From NCBI GenBank assembly GCA_937950065.1, contig CALFEN010000066.1, forward strand, positions 1-10,622: a DNA stretch of 10,622 nt, in the 5' to 3' direction. Source of the stretch: an uncultured bacterium (GTDB taxonomy: Bacteria; Patescibacteria; JAEDAM01; Absconditabacterales; Absconditicoccaceae). The notes under the pieces were generated by a model. That model did no database searches. It saw nothing but the letters and a program-made list of their open reading frames with translations, and had not been told where the DNA came from. Below, one piece after another: positions 8,233 to 10,622 of this stretch (its first letter is position 1; every line of letters begins with the position of its first letter). The position numbers and the translations under genes are program-made.

Positions 8233-10622
8233 ATGAATAAACTAAAAAGGAATAAATCATTTACCATTATAGAACTTTTATTTGTAGCTGTTGTTTCTGC
8301 TATGATTCTTACCGTAGTTATAATGCTATATATAAGAATGATAGGAGTAAAAAGTGAAATAGAATGAAAACAAACCTTGATACAATCCGCTTATGGAATG
8401 ATGGAAAGGGTTGGAGTATTGATGCAAAACTATACCATAGATTATGAAGAATATTATAACAGAAAACTTCACTGATGTGGCGGAGGAATGTGATGATGAT
8501 TTTGGAATGTAGATAAGACTTGAGAAGGAGGAACTTGAAATTGTGCAAATTTCACAGAATACGGCAATAATAGTTCTTATGCTTTTGGTTCTTATGCTAC
8601 ATGATTTTGGACCCCATGAAGTGATGGGATCTGGGGAACTGATGACGACTATGACGCTGGAGATTCTGTTGATGCGATATCAGACAATAATAATGTGCAA
8701 GAACTTTATCTTATTTCCAAAGATAAAAAAGAAAGGCTATTTTTGAGAAGAAAATTTTTGTGAACTGCTAACTACTCATGATTTGAGGCAGGTAATAACT
8801 ATACTTCCGACAGACTATACAGCATACAAATGTTAAGACTCAGATGATTTGACGCTGGTAAAGATCACAATTTTACGATTAATGCTACAAATGGAGCCTA
8901 TGACGGAAAAATAGACACTCGAGCTTGTGACTACTCAAAATGATTCACTTGAAGTTGAGCAGCATTGCCTTCTCCATACTCCAATTATCATCTGCCTGCT
9001 AACTCTGACGATTGTCGAGTAGACTTTTTCCCAAGTAATCTAACTATATCTTCTTGGAATTTGGAAATAAATCCTACCAAAGACCCTACTTTAGCTTGGG
9101 ACAATTTGGATGTACAAATGAATCCATATGTAAAAATAAACATAAAAGCCAAGTTATTTGCTGAATCATGGTTTTCTAAAATCCCAAGCAAAAGACTAAA
9201 CAACTACGAAATAAATTTACAAACTATGTTTAATATAAAAACTAATTATGCAAATCCTTCATCAAATACTCAAGACATAAGCGTTTCCGGTTTGACACCT
9301 GCTTCTGCAACTAGTAGTTCCTGATGATGAAGTACGCCGACTTCTACTCCTATTAATGGAGTATGCTGAACAGCAAATAAAACTTATTCATACACAGATA
9401 CAAGTTTTGGTAGTGATACTCTATGTACTTCGTGAACTGCTAGTCCTGCCAGTATTATTTTCCCAGATCCTGGAACTAGTGTTTCACGACAATGTCTATG
9501 ATTAAGTTGATGAGTAGACACTGTTTGTACTGCAAGCAGGGATAATCTAACAATAGTACACACTGAATGACCTCTCTGACTTTGAGATAATTTTTGATGT
9601 GCTTTATCTTCCGATGCTTCCGTGTACTGCTGGGGCTACAATGGACAATGAGCTCTATGAGATGGGACAAAAGTAAGTAGAACTACTGCCAGCAAAATCC
9701 CTACCAGTATACAATTTAGTGCCATTGGAGCAGGGTTTTATCATGCTTGCGGAATAACCGCAGCTGGAGATATATACTGTTGGGGAGATAACGCCTTCTC
9801 TCAATTATGAGATGGAACTAATACAGACAGAACGTCTCCCACAAAAGTGAATACTAGTATAAAATTTAAATACATGAGCGTGTGATGAAACAACACCTGT
9901 GCTATATCCACAGACGATTATGTATATTGTTGGGGACGGAATCTTGACTGACAAATATGAGACGGTACAAGCGGAGTTGGCACTAATAAAGCGGTTCCGA
10001 CCAAAGTAAGCGGGACTTTAAAATTTGCTACAATAACCGTGGGAAGTCGACATGTATGCTGATTATTGGACGATGGTACCGCTTACTGCTGGGGAGGAAA
10101 CAACAATGGAGAATTATGAGATGGAACAAAAATAGATAAAAATGTTCCAACAGCTGTATCCACAACATTAAAATTTACTCAAATAACATATGGCTGCGGA
10201 TTGTCTACTGACGGTCGGACTTACTGCTGGGGAGCAAATGAACACTCACAACTTTGAGATGGAACTTCAGCAACTTTTAGATCTAAACCTTCCAAAGTAT
10301 ATACCACCGTCAAGTTTTCTTACATATTTGGGAGGGGAGACAGATATTGAGTAACCTCAAACTTTACTCCTTATGTATGGGGGATCAACTGATATGGGCA
10401 AGCCTGAAGACCAGCAGGAAGCAGCGGAGGAGCCGACCGGATTACTCTTCCTATGACATTAAGTGCTAGTACTATGAAATTTTCTAGTATAGATGACTGA
10501 TGAAATTTTTGTTGTGGAATAAACGCGGCAGATAATAAAGTGTATTGTTGGGGACGGGGAGCCGGTGGAGAATTATGAAATTGAGTATCAAACTCATCTC
10601 TTTACCAACATATACCTGTGCC
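8233..10622 (+). CDS. Type IV pilin-like protein fused to an RCC1-type beta-propeller (3' end outside window)
   Basis: At least 796 residues; the frame is open to the window edge. MNKLKRNKSFTIIELLFVAVVSAMILTVVIMLYI is a class III/type IV prepilin leader and N-terminal helix: basic leader, F10 as +1, Glu14 as the conserved +5. Position -1 is Ser, not the usual Gly. Next come a Gly-rich stretch (80-92), an Asp-rich segment (TDDDYDAGD), a pilin/PulG-like globular region to ~350, a Ser/Thr/Gly linker with three consecutive TGA-coded Gly (364-366), and a Cys-rich module (NGVCGTANKTYSY, residues ~376-440). From ~448 there are seven RCC1 repeats of about 50 residues with the motif C-(A/G)-(I/L)...YCWG-x-N-x-x-(G/S)-Q-L-GDGT; Trp codons start at 9631, 9781, 9931, 10090, 10228, 10378 and 10549. 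Seven matches a closed RCC1 propeller. In six repeats a Cys pair could form a disulfide; repeat 6 is degenerate and lacks both. Probably a surface-exposed minor pilin or adhesin. Confidence 0.88.

Noticed and set aside
8543..8746. 67-residue plus-strand frame starting in the pilin-like gene
   Set aside because: Out of frame with the continuous pilin-RCC1 reading frame and only visible because TGA was treated as stop in that frame.

Overview
The window comes from a bacterium that reads UGA as glycine (translation table 25). That points to the candidate phyla Gracilibacteria (BD1-5) or Absconditabacteria (SR1); the window alone does not separate them. In-frame TGA is scattered through every gene, and at recognisable positions it falls on conserved glycines (ClpP, DUF333, DUF3298, RCC1 motifs). 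All six visible stops are TAA or TAG. Read with the standard code, the window looks like short ORF fragments. Read with code 25, it is seven tightly packed genes, AT-rich, with no Shine-Dalgarno sites at the starts.

Layout. (1) 2-3043 (+): 3' part of a large secreted surface protein with Ig/FN3-like beta domains, a Gly/Asp-rich linker and three C-terminal SLH-type segments, followed by a clear terminator. (2) 3194-4576 (+): secreted protein with two DUF333 units and a DUF3298/RsiV-like C-terminus, with its own terminator. (3) 4808-5020 (+): a 70-residue hypothetical protein with a good promoter candidate. (4) A bidirectional terminator at 5076-5101 separates it from a convergent two-gene operon on the minus strand: an NfsB-like nitroreductase (6339-5713), then clpP (5708-5106). 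(5) A 235-bp divergent intergenic region with two copies of a 21-bp palindromic repeat, each overlapping one of the two opposing promoter candidates. (6) 6575-8224 (+): a secreted, helix-rich, cysteine-free protein of unknown function. (7) 8233 to window end (+): a type IV pilin-like N-terminus fused through linkers and a Cys-rich module to seven RCC1-type repeats. It lies 8 nt downstream of (6), so the two are probably one operon.

Four of the seven genes encode exported or surface-anchored proteins, as expected for an episymbiotic or host-attached CPR cell. The most interesting candidate unit is the 6575-10622 operon: a secreted helical protein plus a pseudopilin carrying a complete disulfide-rich beta-propeller. 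It shares a duplicated regulatory element with the divergent clpP operon. No mobile element, CRISPR array, tRNA or rRNA was seen.
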